A stretch of DNA of 64,000 nucleotides from Gymnogyps californianus (GCF_018139145.2 NC_059480.1:11222428-11286427), one strand, 5' to 3'. Shown: positions 49,601-63,870, counted from the stretch's first letter. The notes: a model not told the origin generated them from the letters alone. Numbers and translations: made by a program.

Positions 49601-52600
49601 TCTGCTTTCCTTGCCATATTGCCTGGGTGAGAGGAGCAGAAGCATTGAAACCCAGGAGCGAGAGAGTGTTTCTGCTTGCATTTCTGTGCCTATTGCCTCA
49701 ACAGCCTAGGCTGGAGCTGCTCGGTGCCAGGAGACTAAGCATTCATGAACTGCATAGGAACAGCTAAGTAGTATTTTTCATAGAAATGGTGAAAAATAAG
49801 TTCCTGATGACAAGGAACACTCATACATAGCAAGCTGCTTAAGAAAACAGTTCCGTAGTGAATTTTGTTAATAGGGGCAAAAGAGAAGTTTCTACCAATG
49901 CTAATTTTCACAAATGACTGAAGTACTTCTGATACAATGTCCCCAAAAAAGCCCCAGTAAAAATTGCCGGTGTGGGACAGGTAACGTGGGAAATCTTCAG
50001 CTCCATTTCTTGAAATATGACGAAGTTCTAAAATTGCCTGATACTTCCATTATAACAGTTATATGTTATAATGCTAGACACTATAATGCTACCTGTAGGC
50101 AGCATTGCTTGCTCTGGTTGCTTTCATTTACATCCCCTCTGTTACAATTTAGCTTATGGGCTTTCCCAAAGTTTTTCAGCTGCATGAATAGCCTATGTTT
50201 CACCTATTCCCAGGCTGCCCTGTTTTTTTGCTGTTGAAATTGTCTCTACTAATGGGAATCTCTATGACTTTGCAGATTGTTGCATAGGTCTGAGCATTGC
50301 TTGAGAACATTGTGTGGTACAGTACTACAAACAAGACTTTTAGAATAAATTAAGTAAATGCTTATTAGGAATTATTTGCTTACTGCTACTTACTATTTGC
50401 TGATAATCAAGAATTTTGGCATTAGAAAGTGAATATAGTTATATTCCATCTTTTGGGGGGGTTTAATGATACAGATTTCTCTGTACATATGACTGTGTAT
50501 CAAACTATTTGTTGAAAGCAAGGTTTGTTTGCTAACATTCCCATGACCAACAAGATAAAAATAACCAATATGTGACTGTGTGTAGAGTCTCGTTTTGTTT
50601 GTTTTTAGTGGCAAGCTGTTGTTTTTGGCGAGTTAAACTACTCTATGAACCTTCCTTTGGGTAACTGTTGGAGTCTACTGTGTTTGTAACATGAAGAGCA
50701 GTGCAAAATAACAAAACTGTTGAAGCCGAAGGGCTCTCTCCAATTTTTGAGATATGGTCATCCACACTAACAAGTGAATTGAATTGTGTTCATGCTAGTT
50801 CTGTTGGAAAGGATCTGCAATAAAATTGCCAAGTACAAATTTCAGTATTAGCTACTTCAAGGATTAAAAAAACCCCACCTAAGTATACAAGATTGTGTAA
50901 ACAACTAGGAGATTAAAAAAAAAAATTTTCTTATATTTACCTCTAGATTTTTTTTGTCTTTGAAGTTTACTTTTTCTCGAAGTCATGAATATTACAGTGT
51001 GTCTTGTTTTTAATGAAAGCTAAGGCTCTCAATGCCTCATGTCAGAAGCTGAGCCTTTCTGAAACAAATCAAATAGCACAAAACTTGAAGCAGAGTAGAG
51101 AATAAGCAACACTGTCTCGACATTGCACAGAAGTGTTTATTAAACAACTCCATCAATATCATGCTTCCAGCCTTGCTCTACGCTCCTGAATTACTTACTG
51201 GTAGTGTTTAAGACCTTGAGTTTTTAGCAGTTCAGCTGTATGTGTTGTTTACCTTTCATAGAAATAGAACAATCTGGCTTGTATTAAATGACTGAAGTAT
51301 GAATTCAGGATTGCAAGATCAGATGTGAAGGAAACAAAGATATTTTAGCAAATAAAGGTCCCTTTTTCTTGTGTTCTCTCCAATTGAGGCTTGCCTCTGT
51401 AAGTGTGGAATTCTAGTCTGTCAAATGACAATTCAAATTCAAAGCTTTATCTTTAGTTAACTGGCCTCCTCCTAAGTATACCCTCATACACAGTATTTAT
51501 TTTGCTATTTAGGTTGGTGTTACAGAGATCCAGATCCTCTCAGGCTGAGCTCCAGTCTCCTCCAGCTTTACAGAACATTTCCAGAGGAAATGTTGAAATG
51601 GATAGATTTCATGTCTCAGTTGCTTGCACCCCAGTAACCATTACCTGATCTCAGTGCTTGGTCATAAATTAACTTGGTACTTTTAGATATTTAGATATTT
51701 CTTCTGTGACCCTGTTCTGAATTCTTGACCTGACTGAAGTTTTCATAGTCTTTTTGGGTGTGTAAACTTACAGAATCAGAACCAGCATCTGCTATAGCCA
51801 AGAGTAAATTCCTTATAAATAGCCAGTCTGAAAACGGCCGCGTAACTCTTCAAAACAAAATAGTACAGTGAATAATATGTTTGGGTTTTTTTTTAAGCTA
51901 AGATAACAAGAGCCTGAGAGCTGAGTGAGTCTCAGCTATAGCAAGCTAGCCTACCCAACCAGTGAGGCAGTAGAGGGAGGAGGATGGAAGTTGCAGGTAG
52001 GTTTTGTTTGGTGAGGACTCTTGAAGCTGCCTGACTCTGACAGTGCTAGCACATGTGTTGTAATTTCTCATAATATTACTGCAGCACCCAAATTAACAAA
52101 CACTTTAAACTAACTCCAGCAGTGTTTGGCTCTTAACTGTCATTGTAGTGTGGTGCTTTTCAGAATGATCAAGAGCATGGGGCCAAGTGAGTCACCTGTG
52201 CAAAGCTCCATCTGGGATCATGTCACCTAGAGAGTCAGAATCTACTGCTGTTCATCTCAACCCCAGTGCTAAACTCCCCTTACTACTTCCCTGGTTATGT
52301 CTTAGAGTTGGGATGTGGCATTATTGCAAGAATCAAGGCCTACTTTTGGCAAACAAAAATACTCCATTCCCCCCCACACACACACATTAAGGTGTGTGAA
52401 ACATGCTCAGGGTGTTCACCTTACTTGCACAGCAGTCTGATGGCTACCCTACTGTGAAGCATTTTCCTGGCATGGACGAACTACAAAAGGTGTTTTAGAA
52501 AGGGATTTAATTAAAATGATTTGTTTCAGAGCCTCCTGCTGGCTGGAGTTCTGTAGTGCTAAAGATGGACTAATTACTATAAGAGCTTTTGGATCCAGTG

Positions 52601-53585
52601 GGAAAAAACCCATGGTTTGCAGTCAGTGATAGATCTGATCTGTGTTATGTTAAATATGTTCTAAAATATATGGACATATGGTATAGTGTGCTTACTAACG
52701 GGAAAAACCTAAACTGTCCTAGTTAGAATTTTTGCAGAAGTATGTATGTCCAGTTTTTCTCAGCAATTTCTAGTAGGAATAACTATTTAAAATGCATCTG
52801 ATCTAGTTCTCATCTAAGTTTTGTGGTCTTTTTTTAATCACTTATTTTCATATGAGCAGGGCCATAAAACAGAGCTTAAATATTTGCATGTCCTTTCCCT
52901 CCATGCCCCACACCCTCCTCCCAAAAGGTCCTATGCTCATTATTAAAGACTCACGGTGCACAAGAGTGTATATTTGTAAGTACGTGTTGGTAGCAGGCAT
53001 CAAGTTAATTTGCAAAGCCTTCGGTCTCCTTTGCAGTCGTGGGGCTGTAAATTGCATATTCCCTGCTTTGTCCTATGGCTTTGCTTCAGGGATCTGAAAA
53101 GGGATCCCATATTCCCAATTCCCTGGAACAGACCTTGAGTTCCCAGCAGCTTCCCCTTCACTTTGGGGCCGCAGCCACCCCTGCATATAAAAAGGTGCAT
53201 GTGTGATCCCTTTGGTATGTATAGTGTGCGACACTAAAGGACTGTGCTCTTCTTTGAAGGAGAAAAATAACCTGTGATTGTCCAGGCTAGAAAGAGCACC
53301 TTCATCAGAATATAGCATAGTCATGACAGGGTTTGTTTATAGGTTCATAATCAAAATTAATCTAATAAAAAGAAAAAAAAATGCAGAAAAGACATGGGAA
53401 ATGGATGCATTACCAGATGTAGTCTCTACTGAATGTTTCAAGGCCAACATTTGTCTGATATTCAAAATGCGTTGGGCAAAAATACAGCTGTTGTAGAAGA
53501 GTTTCCATTCTGTGTCCTTGGACCTGTGGCAGCAGAAAACGGGTTGTGCAGAGACTGTATCGGGCAAATGATGGCTAAGATATAA
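46631..53585. other. Intergenic DNA with a possible conserved element
   Basis: Mostly unique sequence with chance ORFs. A T/G-rich patch lies at about 46798-46845. The interval of about 47740-48060 looks like constrained non-coding DNA (homeobox-type TTAATTAGC and CAATTAAAT words, no repeats). A short CA run is present at 52373-52386. No gene was recognised. Confidence 0.45.
52373..52386 (+). repeat. Short (CA)n microsatellite
   Basis: A C run followed by about six CA units. It is short and of no evident function. Confidence 0.65.
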
Positions 53586-53589
53586 CAGC

Positions 53590-53960
53590 AGCGACCACTG
53601 TGGCCTGGGGGTTTCATGGTGCTGCCACCCCTGCAGCACTGGCACCTGCCTGCCCTCAGCCTCCTCAGTGACCGCCTGGGGCCCATCTCCCCACACTGCT
53701 GACCCCTGGCCGCCCTCGGCTTCCTGAGTGACCACCTTGGTCCAGCTGCATGTTTCACAGTGCCAACAACCGCCTCTGTGGTGGCCTGACCCCCCACCAG
53801 GCTCAGGGGCCCCTCTGTGGCGACCTGGCCCCCAGCCTGCCTGGCCCTGGCTCTCTGGTGACCTGGCCTGGGCGCTGGCCGGTGAGGTGCCCGCTCCAGC
53901 CACACCCCTCAGTTCCTCACAAGTGCTGCCTTGGGCCTGAGGTCTGAGGACACCCCTTGC
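53590..53960. repeat. GC-rich degenerate minisatellite
   Basis: About 370 bp of GC-rich sequence in AT-rich surroundings. Blocks repeat: TGCCCTCAGCCTCCTCAGTG at 53651 recurs with a few changes as CGCCCTCGGCTTCCTGAGTG at 53711, a 60-bp step. Further right, shorter units built around 'tctgtggtggcctgacccc' and 'tctggtgacctggcctgg' recur at about 35-45 bp. The array keeps frames open on both strands, giving minus-strand ORFs of 147 and 188 codons whose peptides are internally repetitive; these look like by-products of the repeat. CpG is sparse, so this is not a CpG-island promoter. Confidence 0.7.
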
Positions 53961-56900
53961 TGGGGGTCCCTGAGGTTGCGCCTCATAAATCCTCCTAATT
54001 TATAGTTATTTCTAGAATATTGAAGTCTTTCTCTTACCTAGAAGTGAGTCCCTGCTTGCTTTCTTTTAAAAAATTATATTTATTTTAAAAATCCAACCAA
54101 GAGTTGCTGACCCAGTTTCACTGGAAACTTGGGAGGAAACATGTTTTCCCTGAGTCACAAATAAGTTTGGTGTGTGAGTGGAAGGCATTATTTAGATAAA
54201 TAAATGATTCCCTCACTTAATTACAAGGGGAAAAGCCATGTGTCTTTCTTTTGTAAGCAATCAAGAGCAAAAATGTGTAACATAACATTATCAGAAAAGG
54301 CTTCAAATCTGTGGGATTTTAATGCAGCTAAAGGAACATGGCTGAATGTAATGACAGAAAGGGCATTAAAATGTCTTTCACTAAGGAAATATTAATTCTT
54401 TGCTTTTCTCCTTTGTTGCATAAAACTTGCAAATAGTGGGCAGTTATGTACTGGCAAGGAAGCAGCTGTGACGAGCTTCTCAGCAGTGAATATGACTGCA
54501 GAGTCAACAAATGGGCTAACAACATGGCACACAGCTAAAGGACTTAAAGCTGTCAACTACAGCCCAGGGTAAAGAACTCCCACTGACGACTGCAGCTTGT
54601 ATAAAACTTCTCTCAGGTAATTTCAAGGGCCAGGAAGGCAGATTACCGATATTGCCATGAGGTAAAAGTTCTGCTTTTCTACTTCAGAAGACTGCAGAGA
54701 TCCACAAATATCTCCTGGCAGGTGGCAATAATGAGCTGATGACTTAAAGCTAACTCTGAAAAGTCTGAGCATGATCCAAAAATGTTGTGGACTCCATTCC
54801 ATTAAAGCTTAAGGGAGATTTTTATCTCTCATATCGGCCCCCTCATCAGTGAATATATTTACTGGGAGGCTTACATGTAGAGGCAGAAGTTACCCGGTAC
54901 GGGTAACACTCTAAAATGTCCCTCAGGCCCATCAGCCACCAGTCTCGGTGCTTGTGGCAAGTGCTGCTGTAGAATGTTGATTGATTTTTTTTTTTTTTTT
55001 TTTTTTTTTAAGATCTATAAAATATTGTCTTCTCTTAGGATACTGTTCTTAAATGTGTTGGAGTCTTATCAGAAGAAATAATCTTAAAGACAAAATAGTT
55101 CTGTTTTGGTGGTTTTGGCTTTTTTTTTTTAATGGGAAGTTTTGGCACAAAGTTACATGATTTTACAGCCTCAGAAGAGCTCAATAGGCAGCCTTTAATT
55201 TTTTAAATTCAGTTTTGTTGCTGTTGCTGTGGTAGTTGAATCTGTTGTGTTCTATACAGGGACCGATACTACACTTATCCAAAGCATGGCCTCAAGCTAG
55301 CATCGGCATCAATGTCAGTTAGGGATTTCAGACCTGACTTCTTGTTCAGTGTTTGGTCTGGAACTATTTTATGAAAAAATAGCTTACCTACTCCTCCTGC
55401 ATTCACCTATGAGATCCCTCAGTCCCTTATTCCTCGTTATGCAGGAAATAACTCTTTAATAGAGACATTTATGACTTTTCATTAGTGTAAATGATAGACC
55501 TGTCTCTGTGTTCAGAGTACCTCTCAGCTGAAATGTTCCCAGTCAGCTGCTCTAAGAATACCTACCCTTTAAACTCTGTCTAGATAAAAACACAGTTTCT
55601 TTATTTTGATGCAGCCCACACTTCATGAAACAAGCCAATTATATTCCACAATTACCTAAATGTATTTCTTCCAGTTTGTTACTTATTTTGGGGCAGCATC
55701 TCAGACAATGTTTGTCACACTTGTGTATTCGGTTCTGATCATGCACTTGCTAGGAATGCAGGATGATCTTCAACAAGCAAGTGAAGTGGACGTCAGATAG
55801 ACTGAAGATTATTCACGTTCTTTAGCAAGGAACTGCTTTAGCAGAGCCCCTAGTGTTGGATCAAAATGTGGGAATATGTCACTAATACAAGGTTTGTCCA
55901 GCAAAAAACCCACAACATTTTTCACCAGAGGTTGGACAGCTATGGATGGAGGAAATAGTGACAGTGATAAGGATGTGTGATCTCTAACATAATGGAAGGA
56001 ATAACCTCAATACAAAAGTCTCTAGCTTTATGCAATGCATGATGGTAAGATTAAGACACATCTTGTTGCTTTATCATATGAGAATTGGATTTTGGCATGC
56101 ACTAGAGAAATGGGATTAGCTGCACCAAAAAGAAACTTGGGTCAAAAAAATTAGCCCAAATTTTCATGCTTTATTGGTCTAAAAAGGTTTTCATCTATTT
56201 AAGGGAAGTACTATTAGAAGAGCAGAAAAAGAGAACTGGGGGAAAAAAATCTCTTACCAACAGGCTGAAGCCATGGTCTTCAGCCATCCTGGCAGGATGG
56301 GAAGGAATCTGGGTGCAGAACTCTTTGTGGCAGTCAGGCATCCCGTATTTTTGCTTCTTCGACCAGATGTTGTCAACTTGGTCCTCTGTCAGAAAGGTCA
56401 CTAAGTGCATTAAGAGCACTCTGACACTAAATGGAGAAAGTGTTTTAAAGGATCTGACAAGCAGGCTTGGAGAGATTAATTCAAACATGTACCTCTCTTC
56501 TTTGGAATGATAGTGTGATGAGAGGAGACTAAGAGAGTATGTTTAGTGCTGCTGCTTCAGAAGCAGATGTAAGTTCCTGATATGGAAGCTGGCTTGTGTG
56601 ACTCAGGGAGGAGGACCTGTGTTTTACGATGCTTCTCTCAATCTTTCTACTCCAGTCTTTCACTCTAAGAATGCAGCGCAGAGGAAGGTGACCTGCTAAG
56701 CTTCTCCCAGCTTGCTATGCTATCCTGTTCTTTTTAAGAACTGCATCAAAAAGGAAGTGATATATTTAGTCCATAGCTGCTGTTGAGTCGTCATTAAGAA
56801 TTGCTTGCTTCTCCATATTAAAAGTTCTATTTTTTTTCCCTAATTTAGTTGATTTAATTTACACATTGACTTCTGGTTTAACTGCACTTACAGGTGCATC

Positions 56901-59900
56901 TTAGTATCTCTCTCTGCCTAATGGCTTCAGGACAATTTATACGGTTCTTGTTACAGCTTCAAAGAAACAAGATGCTACAAGTTGATTTAAATGAAAATAT
57001 TAATGCACTAGAGTTGCCTGTGCAGAATTTGCTGTGACTTCTGTAATCCCTGTATTTATTTTTTCATACAGGGAATTTCACCTACTCACACTTCATTTAT
57101 CAGCATGTTCAATATAATCCTCAAAGGCTATAGTACTTGGATTTTCATTTTTGAGCATGACTCGTGTTTCTGCTATTACTTGGAAATTAGTCTGTGCATA
57201 ATTTCTTTAAATTTCTTTCTGTCAGAATCAGATGTATCATTTTAAAGGAACAAGCCCACAGGGCTTCCAGATTTTGTCAATGTGCAGCAAGTAATTTCAT
57301 GAGCAATGTCTTTAATATCAAGTCTCTGGTCTGGTATTTTAATATTCTCAAATTTTACTGTATGACACAATAACATTTCTGACAAGAGTGATTATGTCCT
57401 TGGCATTAGGACAGAAAGCGACAGGTTAGATTTTCTGCAGTATTTTGTCCATTATTCCCAGCTCAAGAAGGACTATAACATACTCTGTAAGATCACCTAG
57501 GAACTCATTCTTTTACATTAAGTGCAATTTTTAATTCATAAGAATGTTAAAAAGCACACGTCTTCCATGAAGGCATCTTACTTTTTGTGGTGGATTTCTG
57601 CAGCAGAGTGATAGTCCTTCTGAATCTTTCTCTGTAGTGGAGAAAGAGAATCCAAAGGGATACCATCCGTTGTAGCTTGCATGACAAAGATTTAAGCTTT
57701 TTTACTTTGACTAGTCCAAAAAAAGCCTGCAGAAAAAAAGAATTAAGATGAAGTGGTTCAAACATGCATGTTTAAACCTAAACACACTCTCAAATTTAGA
57801 CTGTGGTTCTTCAGTTTTATTTTTGGAAAGTATCCAGTCTCCTGTGGATGTCCTTGGAAGGCAGGACTAAACAGTTTTTAGGTACTGAAGTCCCTTCTTT
57901 CCCTTAGAATTGTTAAGCATATGCAACTAATACTAGTTCTAGATATGTACCTACCTGATTTTAAGCATCCAGTTTGCAAAATATACTCCAATTCATGCAG
58001 AAAGCTAGTTGTAGAGCCCATGTTAGAAACTTACGGGTTCCCTGTGTCATGTCTTACCACCATTGAGACAAACAAAGAGTACTGCTGCTCTGATCTATTT
58101 GCAAAATGTTATATTGAGGACTAATATCTTATTTGAGCAGAGGAAGGTAGAAAAGTTGCAAAAGACATTGGCATGCAGGAATCTTAAGCCAAACTGTGCG
58201 AGAGACTTGTAAACAAACGGCTGTTTTGATTTAATTGGTATCACAGGAAAAGTCAGGTAGAAATGCTGCACGTGACTACCTATGTCTGGAACACTTTAAT
58301 GCTTCAGACCCTCCTACAATGATCTTGCACATGCAAGATAAACCTTATTAATGTGTTTAATAATTCTGAGATCAAGTCCACCTTTTGGCACTTGTAATAT
58401 TAGTAGAGAAGACTATCTTTTATACCTTGACAATGCTGCTGTTATAGAAGATTCCTTCTGGTCTTCCCTTTTTCTGCAATATTTGATGAACTTGAACTGC
58501 TCACTAGTCTCTCTGCAACAATCCGTATGAAGGTGTACATATCTATGTCTTTCCTATTATAAGTTTCTCCAGTTTACTGGACTGCAGTAGCCTTGTTCCT
58601 CGATGTGGGGCAGATGGCATGGAGGAAGTTGGAGTGTTATTTTTCCACAAAGAAGGGAGAATGTAACACCACAGGCTGTTTCTGTACCAGATCACGTGCA
58701 TCCAGCCGCATGAGCCTGGTGTTTCCTATACTGGTGTTCCAATCAAGTGCCCATTCTAGCCCTTAAGAACAAAGCAGGTCATGTATAATTGTAGCACTTC
58801 CCTGAATCGCAAAACATTGAGCACAAATCTTTTTCTGAATTTGCATTCATGTTTGTTAGTCTGTTGACTCCCCTATGTATTTGTTTGGCATTTTGTCTCT
58901 CTTCCATGTTGCAGGTAGGAGCGTTTTAAAAGTCGCACAAAAAGGGGTGGCCTAACTATTAACTTTATGATGGCTAGCTCTTTCACACCCTTTTCTTCTC
59001 AACGAAAGGAAAGCAATTGCCTTGAGTAACACATGAAAATTGGCAGGAGTTACAGGTGGCACTGTCAAATAACCAAAGAAAAATAATGTCCCATCTACTG
59101 TGATTTGTCTGGCAGAACTTAGGATGTTTCAGTCATTTGCTTGACACGATGCTATACTTATCCATGGCACGTGGACAAGACTTGTCATTTAGATAAGAGC
59201 CAAAGTGAACAGAGAAAGCAGAGCCATGGTAAATTATTAGTTTGGATTGAATTCAGAAGAAAAACTGCTGTTGAGAGTTTTGACATCCACTTTATGTGAT
59301 TCTGCACTTGCAGTAATTATAGCGGCTTGACCCAACAAGGATGTTTCTGGTTTTTTAAACATACCTTTCTCTGATGTTGAAGTGTAGTATCTCTCTACAT
59401 ACCTTGTAAATAGCTCACCTATGCTGGTTATAAAACTATGTATAACTGTGGCATCAACCTTGTTTCATTCTTGTTTTTAAAAAAACACCCAAATAGATGG
59501 AGCAGCCACAGCAATCTGTATTGTTAGATGCACAGAGTCAATTCCCCAGCTTCTAGCCATTTAAAGTTCTACACTATGTTCTGTACAGCAGCCATATGTC
59601 ATTTAAAACAGTGTGTTGCCATTTCAGGTGTAATTGGGTTTACATCACGTTTATTCTCAGCAGGCTTTTCTCTGGTCTATACATGACTCTGAAATCACTT
59701 CGAAGTGACTGGCACAGTGCCCTAAATCTTCAATAATTAAAAAAACAAAACAAAAAACCAACTACCAAACTGGGAGTAAAGTGAAAATTCTGTTCTCATT
59801 TACATTGGAATATATCCAGAATATGTCAGTGGAGAGAACTATTGAAAGGACTTGTGAAGAAAGAAGCAGGCTAACAGTTTGGGGGAAGGAAATAGAAATA

Positions 59901-62555
59901 GGAAAGCCCAGGAGATAGGCTGTTAACACAGGGCTGAGGATCCACCCCTTGTTACTTGGATCCTGAGCAGTCCAAGCAACCTTAGCACTTGCTTGTTCTC
60001 TGTGCCTTTTTCTGCTTCCCCTCTGTGCTCTCTATATATCAAGACTGATTGGTCAGATGCCACCACAGTCAGAGGTCCATGTAGCATCGCTGCTGCTCAG
60101 CTGGAAGCGGTGCGGGAAGAGCTGTGTGTGTCCTGCATAGCTCTGCCACTGCAAAGCTCTTTCTCAATACCTGTCTGACAGGAGGGGAGAGGATATGGTA
60201 GTACCCCAGAAAACTGGTTTGTTTGGCATGAACACTAGCAGCATGTCTTTTGACATGCAGGTTTTGGTCACGTGTTTGTGACGTTAGCAAGGTCTGTTAC
60301 AAAATACCTTCATGACCTGGACCCAGGACATTGCCAGGTGTTTTAGATGCTTTGATTTAGAGGGTAAGATCATGAGAACTGTCTGTATCTTCAGAGGCAT
60401 ACTTCAGAAAATTAAGTAGGTCACGAACCCTTCTCTGAGTATGAATGACTGGGAAAAAATGATTTGGAGAGGAAATGGTTTGGTCAGTAGTGGAATATGC
60501 TGAATTATCTTGCTGCATATTGTTTCTTCCTTTCCTGTTTCAAATGTTTTCTTGGCATTGACCCAATGATAACTGCTCTCATAAGAGGTACTGCTCAGAC
60601 ACAATAACGTTGGATGCTTCTCTTGTAAGATCTATATATTTAAAAGGAATAAGTCACTCTGAAAGAGGTACCAGAGGCTCTCCTGGGTGCTAGCCTTTTT
60701 ATGCTGCTCTGGTGTTGTGGTGGTGCTGAATTCCGTGGGCATAAGAGGGCCCTGCGGTGGTGCGGAGTCAGCGTGGCTGGGTTGTACATCTCATCCATGT
60801 CTGTATCCTATCATAAGGAGGAGGCAGTCATTGCTGGCTTGCAGCAACTTTTTAGGGTCTTTACAAACAATGTACGTTAGAGGCTCTGATGTGGGGTGAG
60901 AAGGGGACTGGTGCTCATCACCTGTGTAAAGAAGCAATTGAAAGCTTCTGCACTTTCCCATTCAAGAGTATGAACTACAGTGGTAACTAGTATTTTTCTT
61001 TTCTCCAAAGGGCATTTTTTCTTTTCTCCAAAGAACTTGTGTAATGTCTTAATATCTTCCTTACTCTTTAATTTGTTCTAAAGTTTGTAAAATACTAACT
61101 TCCTAGAGCTAAAAACTAGTATATACTGATAGGTTTGGTCGTAACAAAGATGGGGCCTTGCAGAAATTGTGTAGTGTGGGTGGAATTAAGTCACTATAGT
61201 TCAATATTGAAAACAATAAAGGGAGTAAGTATGAACGGGAAATAGCTTGAGAGCACATCATTAGTAGGAAAAAATGTAAAATGATGAGGACATAAATCCA
61301 AAACATGAGAAAATAGAAAGGAGGAATAAATAAAGCAACTTGGTTTCTAGATATGACACTACTATTTTTTTTCTACTGCACTCTAAAGGGCAATGAACAG
61401 AGTAAGAGGCTGATGTGGGGCTATATCTTTCTTTAGAGTGCTCTCACTGGAGTTGAAGTGAAAAGTGATCTGTATATTAAAAGGAAGAATTTGAGCCAGA
61501 ATTTTCGAACCTTTACTTATATTCATTAAAACGTATCAATGCAACTAAAATAAGTGACCAGACTTCTGAAATAACCTCTGGTTATCTACATTTCTCCACA
61601 CAAAATCCAGTATATCCATACAAAAACTAGGATCCTAATTAAACCTGATGAGGGAGGTGGGAACCAAACGGAAGTTTGCTATTAGTTTTCAGGAAAACTG
61701 CCACTCTGAGTCTTGGGAGAGGAGGGATAGGGAGGAATTCCTGCTGAGACTTAAAGGTTTTATGTGAGGAAGAACTAAATGCAAACTGTTCAGTTTGCTT
61801 CTAGTTCCCTGTGCGGATATGATGAGCCCATATGTAGGCAGATGACGGGAGATAGCAGAGGTGTCTGGGAGAGGGAAGGCTGCCTGGCTACCTGTCATGC
61901 CTGCCTCTGCTCTGGTACATGTCTAGACAAAATGAGTCCTTTGGAGTTGGTGTTTTCTAAAGTGTTCTGCTAGAAAGGTTTTGCACTGTCTTTTGTAATC
62001 TGAAAAGAGAAATTATATGAAAATTGGTGTGCATTCAGGTAGAGAGGAAATGCTGATTAGGAATTAACATTTATTTTCCATGTGATAAATAGCATTCAGT
62101 GGACAAAAGTTGTCATTAAGGGTTTGGCAGGACGCAGGTTTGGCTGGAAAGGCTCCCTAGCATGTGAACGTTATGTTTCAGCCATATGCGTGGTAGTAAT
62201 AATGATATGACTGCAATTCTCTGTTACTCTTCAGAGTTGGTGAGCTAGTTTAACAAAGGGGTGGCATCAGCTTCCGCTAAGTTGTGAGTCCCATCTCACT
62301 GGCAAATTTGTCAGTTCCCCTTAGTGTGTTGGGGCATGCAATGGGCTAATTTAATCTTAAAAATGGATAGCATATGACCTAAACGGTTGTGGTGTTGCCT
62401 AATTAAAAGCCACTGCCTGTAAGGCTCCACTGCAAGCAAGAAATATTTCCCCCACAGGAGAACATCAATACTACCATCTTCCCTCTTTTCCTAGGAAGGG
62501 GTTATTTTTTCCAGAATGTAATAGTACTTCAAGAAAGTTAAAGAAAACTACAGGA
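53961..62555. other. Intergenic DNA, nothing recognised
   Basis: Unique AT-rich sequence with chance ORFs (longest about 114 codons at 56166-56510, no motif). It includes a 25-base T run at 54985-55009 and an A/C-rich patch at about 59736-59768. No exon, RNA gene or transposon was recognised. Confidence 0.5.
54985..55009 (+). repeat. Poly(T) tract (25)
   Basis: An uninterrupted run of 25 T on the plus strand, the longest homopolymer in the window. If it is a reversed poly(A) tail, the retroposed copy would lie at higher coordinates, but no recognisable source sequence is seen there. Confidence 0.85.
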
Positions 62556-62559
62556 GCAA

Positions 62560-63870
62560 TTTTACTGTCAGACCAAAAGTCTGTTTAGTCATCTTTTGTC
62601 TTCAACTATGGAAGTAGTGAATAGATGTAAAAGCAGGACAAGTGTAGAGTGATCCACTCCCTCAGCCTATGGAAGTCTGCAGTCAAAGCACTACCAAAGT
62701 TGAAGACTGCATGAATTCTGTTAATGTCCATCAATAGACCTATTGTCTATAAAATTGTTTAATTCTTTTTTAAACTTGCTTATGTTTCTCATCACCCCGG
62801 TGTCCTGTGGCAAAATAATCAAAGAAGTATGTAAAAATATTTATTCTTCTATGCTTTTAAGAGTAGCACTAAATAACAAGACTTGGGTAATTGTGGTGGT
62901 CTGAGAAACAGTCAATAATCACTTCGTATTCATCTTCTCCACATTGATAGAGATGCATGAAATGAGCATACTCCATCTTTATTGTCAGGTTTCAACTCTG
63001 AGGAGTCCTTTTCTATTTAATCTCTATTTTTAGAAAATCATTTTGTACTTCTAATCATCCTTTGTTGCCCTTTTCTGCTATGTGTGTTATGAGGTGAAGT
63101 TACTAAAATTGCACTCAAGATTCAAAATGCAGGCACCCAAAGGATTTATATAAAAGCATAATGATGTTTCGTGTTTTCTTCCCTGTTCTTTTCCTAACAA
63201 TTTCTAGCATCTTATTTACGTTTAGACCACTGGGCATTGAAATGATATTTTTATCAAAGTAACTGTTATTTTTGAGGAATATCAGAGATACTAGATTACT
63301 TTTTGAGTAGGAACAGATAATTTGGAGCACATCATTGTGTACTTATGTTTTCCCCATGTACATTTTTTCATTTATTAATGATGAATTTTATCTGCCCTTT
63401 AATTACTCATTCAGCATTGTCAGGTCTTTCTGGAATGCTTCTGGGTTTGTTATGGTCTTTATTACCTTGAATAATTTAGCATCAACAAGAGAATTGTTTA
63501 TTTTTATCATTTGCCTCCTATCCTTTAGCAAACTATTAATCTGCCAGGGGATGTTCCTTCTTATCCAATGATAGTTTGCTTTCCTTAAAGGTCATTGAGG
63601 GACTCTTCTAAATTAATTTCTTTGAGAAAATCTAGGACCCTCCACAGCTGGACTACACTAGCTTACTTGTAGCTTCAGAAACTTAATGATTTGATTTTTA
63701 TTGAAAAAGGAGAAAAGTTGACTCACTTTCCATTCTATCATATTTGTCAAAGTGCCTAGTAAATTTATTTTTTATTTTACTTGCAACCTGTCTACCCAAG
63801 TTAAAAGCCCTTTTCTAGGTTTGTAGTTGCTTGGATCAACCTTGCCACCATTTGTTCATCTGATATGGAG
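62560..63870 (-). mobile_element. Ancient CR1 LINE with degraded reverse transcriptase
   Basis: A 5'-truncated CR1 of about 1.3 kb on the minus strand, with its parts in family order. From high to low coordinates these are: a VDAKLFKVI-like piece (RT catalytic region with the family's ADD motif degraded) followed by EAFQKDLTMLNE; an I-KFI/IN-C piece; then at 63115-63330 NKMLEIVRKRTGKKTRNIIM with LLYKS and CLHFES, matching the RT motif block that ends ...LYKS-V-PHLEY; a KRATK-like word at about 63060; and FKKELNNFIDNRSIDGH at about 62710-62765. The 3' UTR ends with 'cttttggtctgaca', as in related sauropsid CR1s. Many stops and frameshifts make it inactive. The 5' boundary is uncertain and may reach the window edge. 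Confidence 0.87.

Noticed and set aside
53337..53905. 188- and 147-codon minus-strand ORFs as possible novel proteins.
   Set aside because: Their sequences repeat every 20 or so residues because the underlying DNA is a degenerate minisatellite with a 60-bp step. The 188-codon frame then runs on into AT-rich DNA with no motif.
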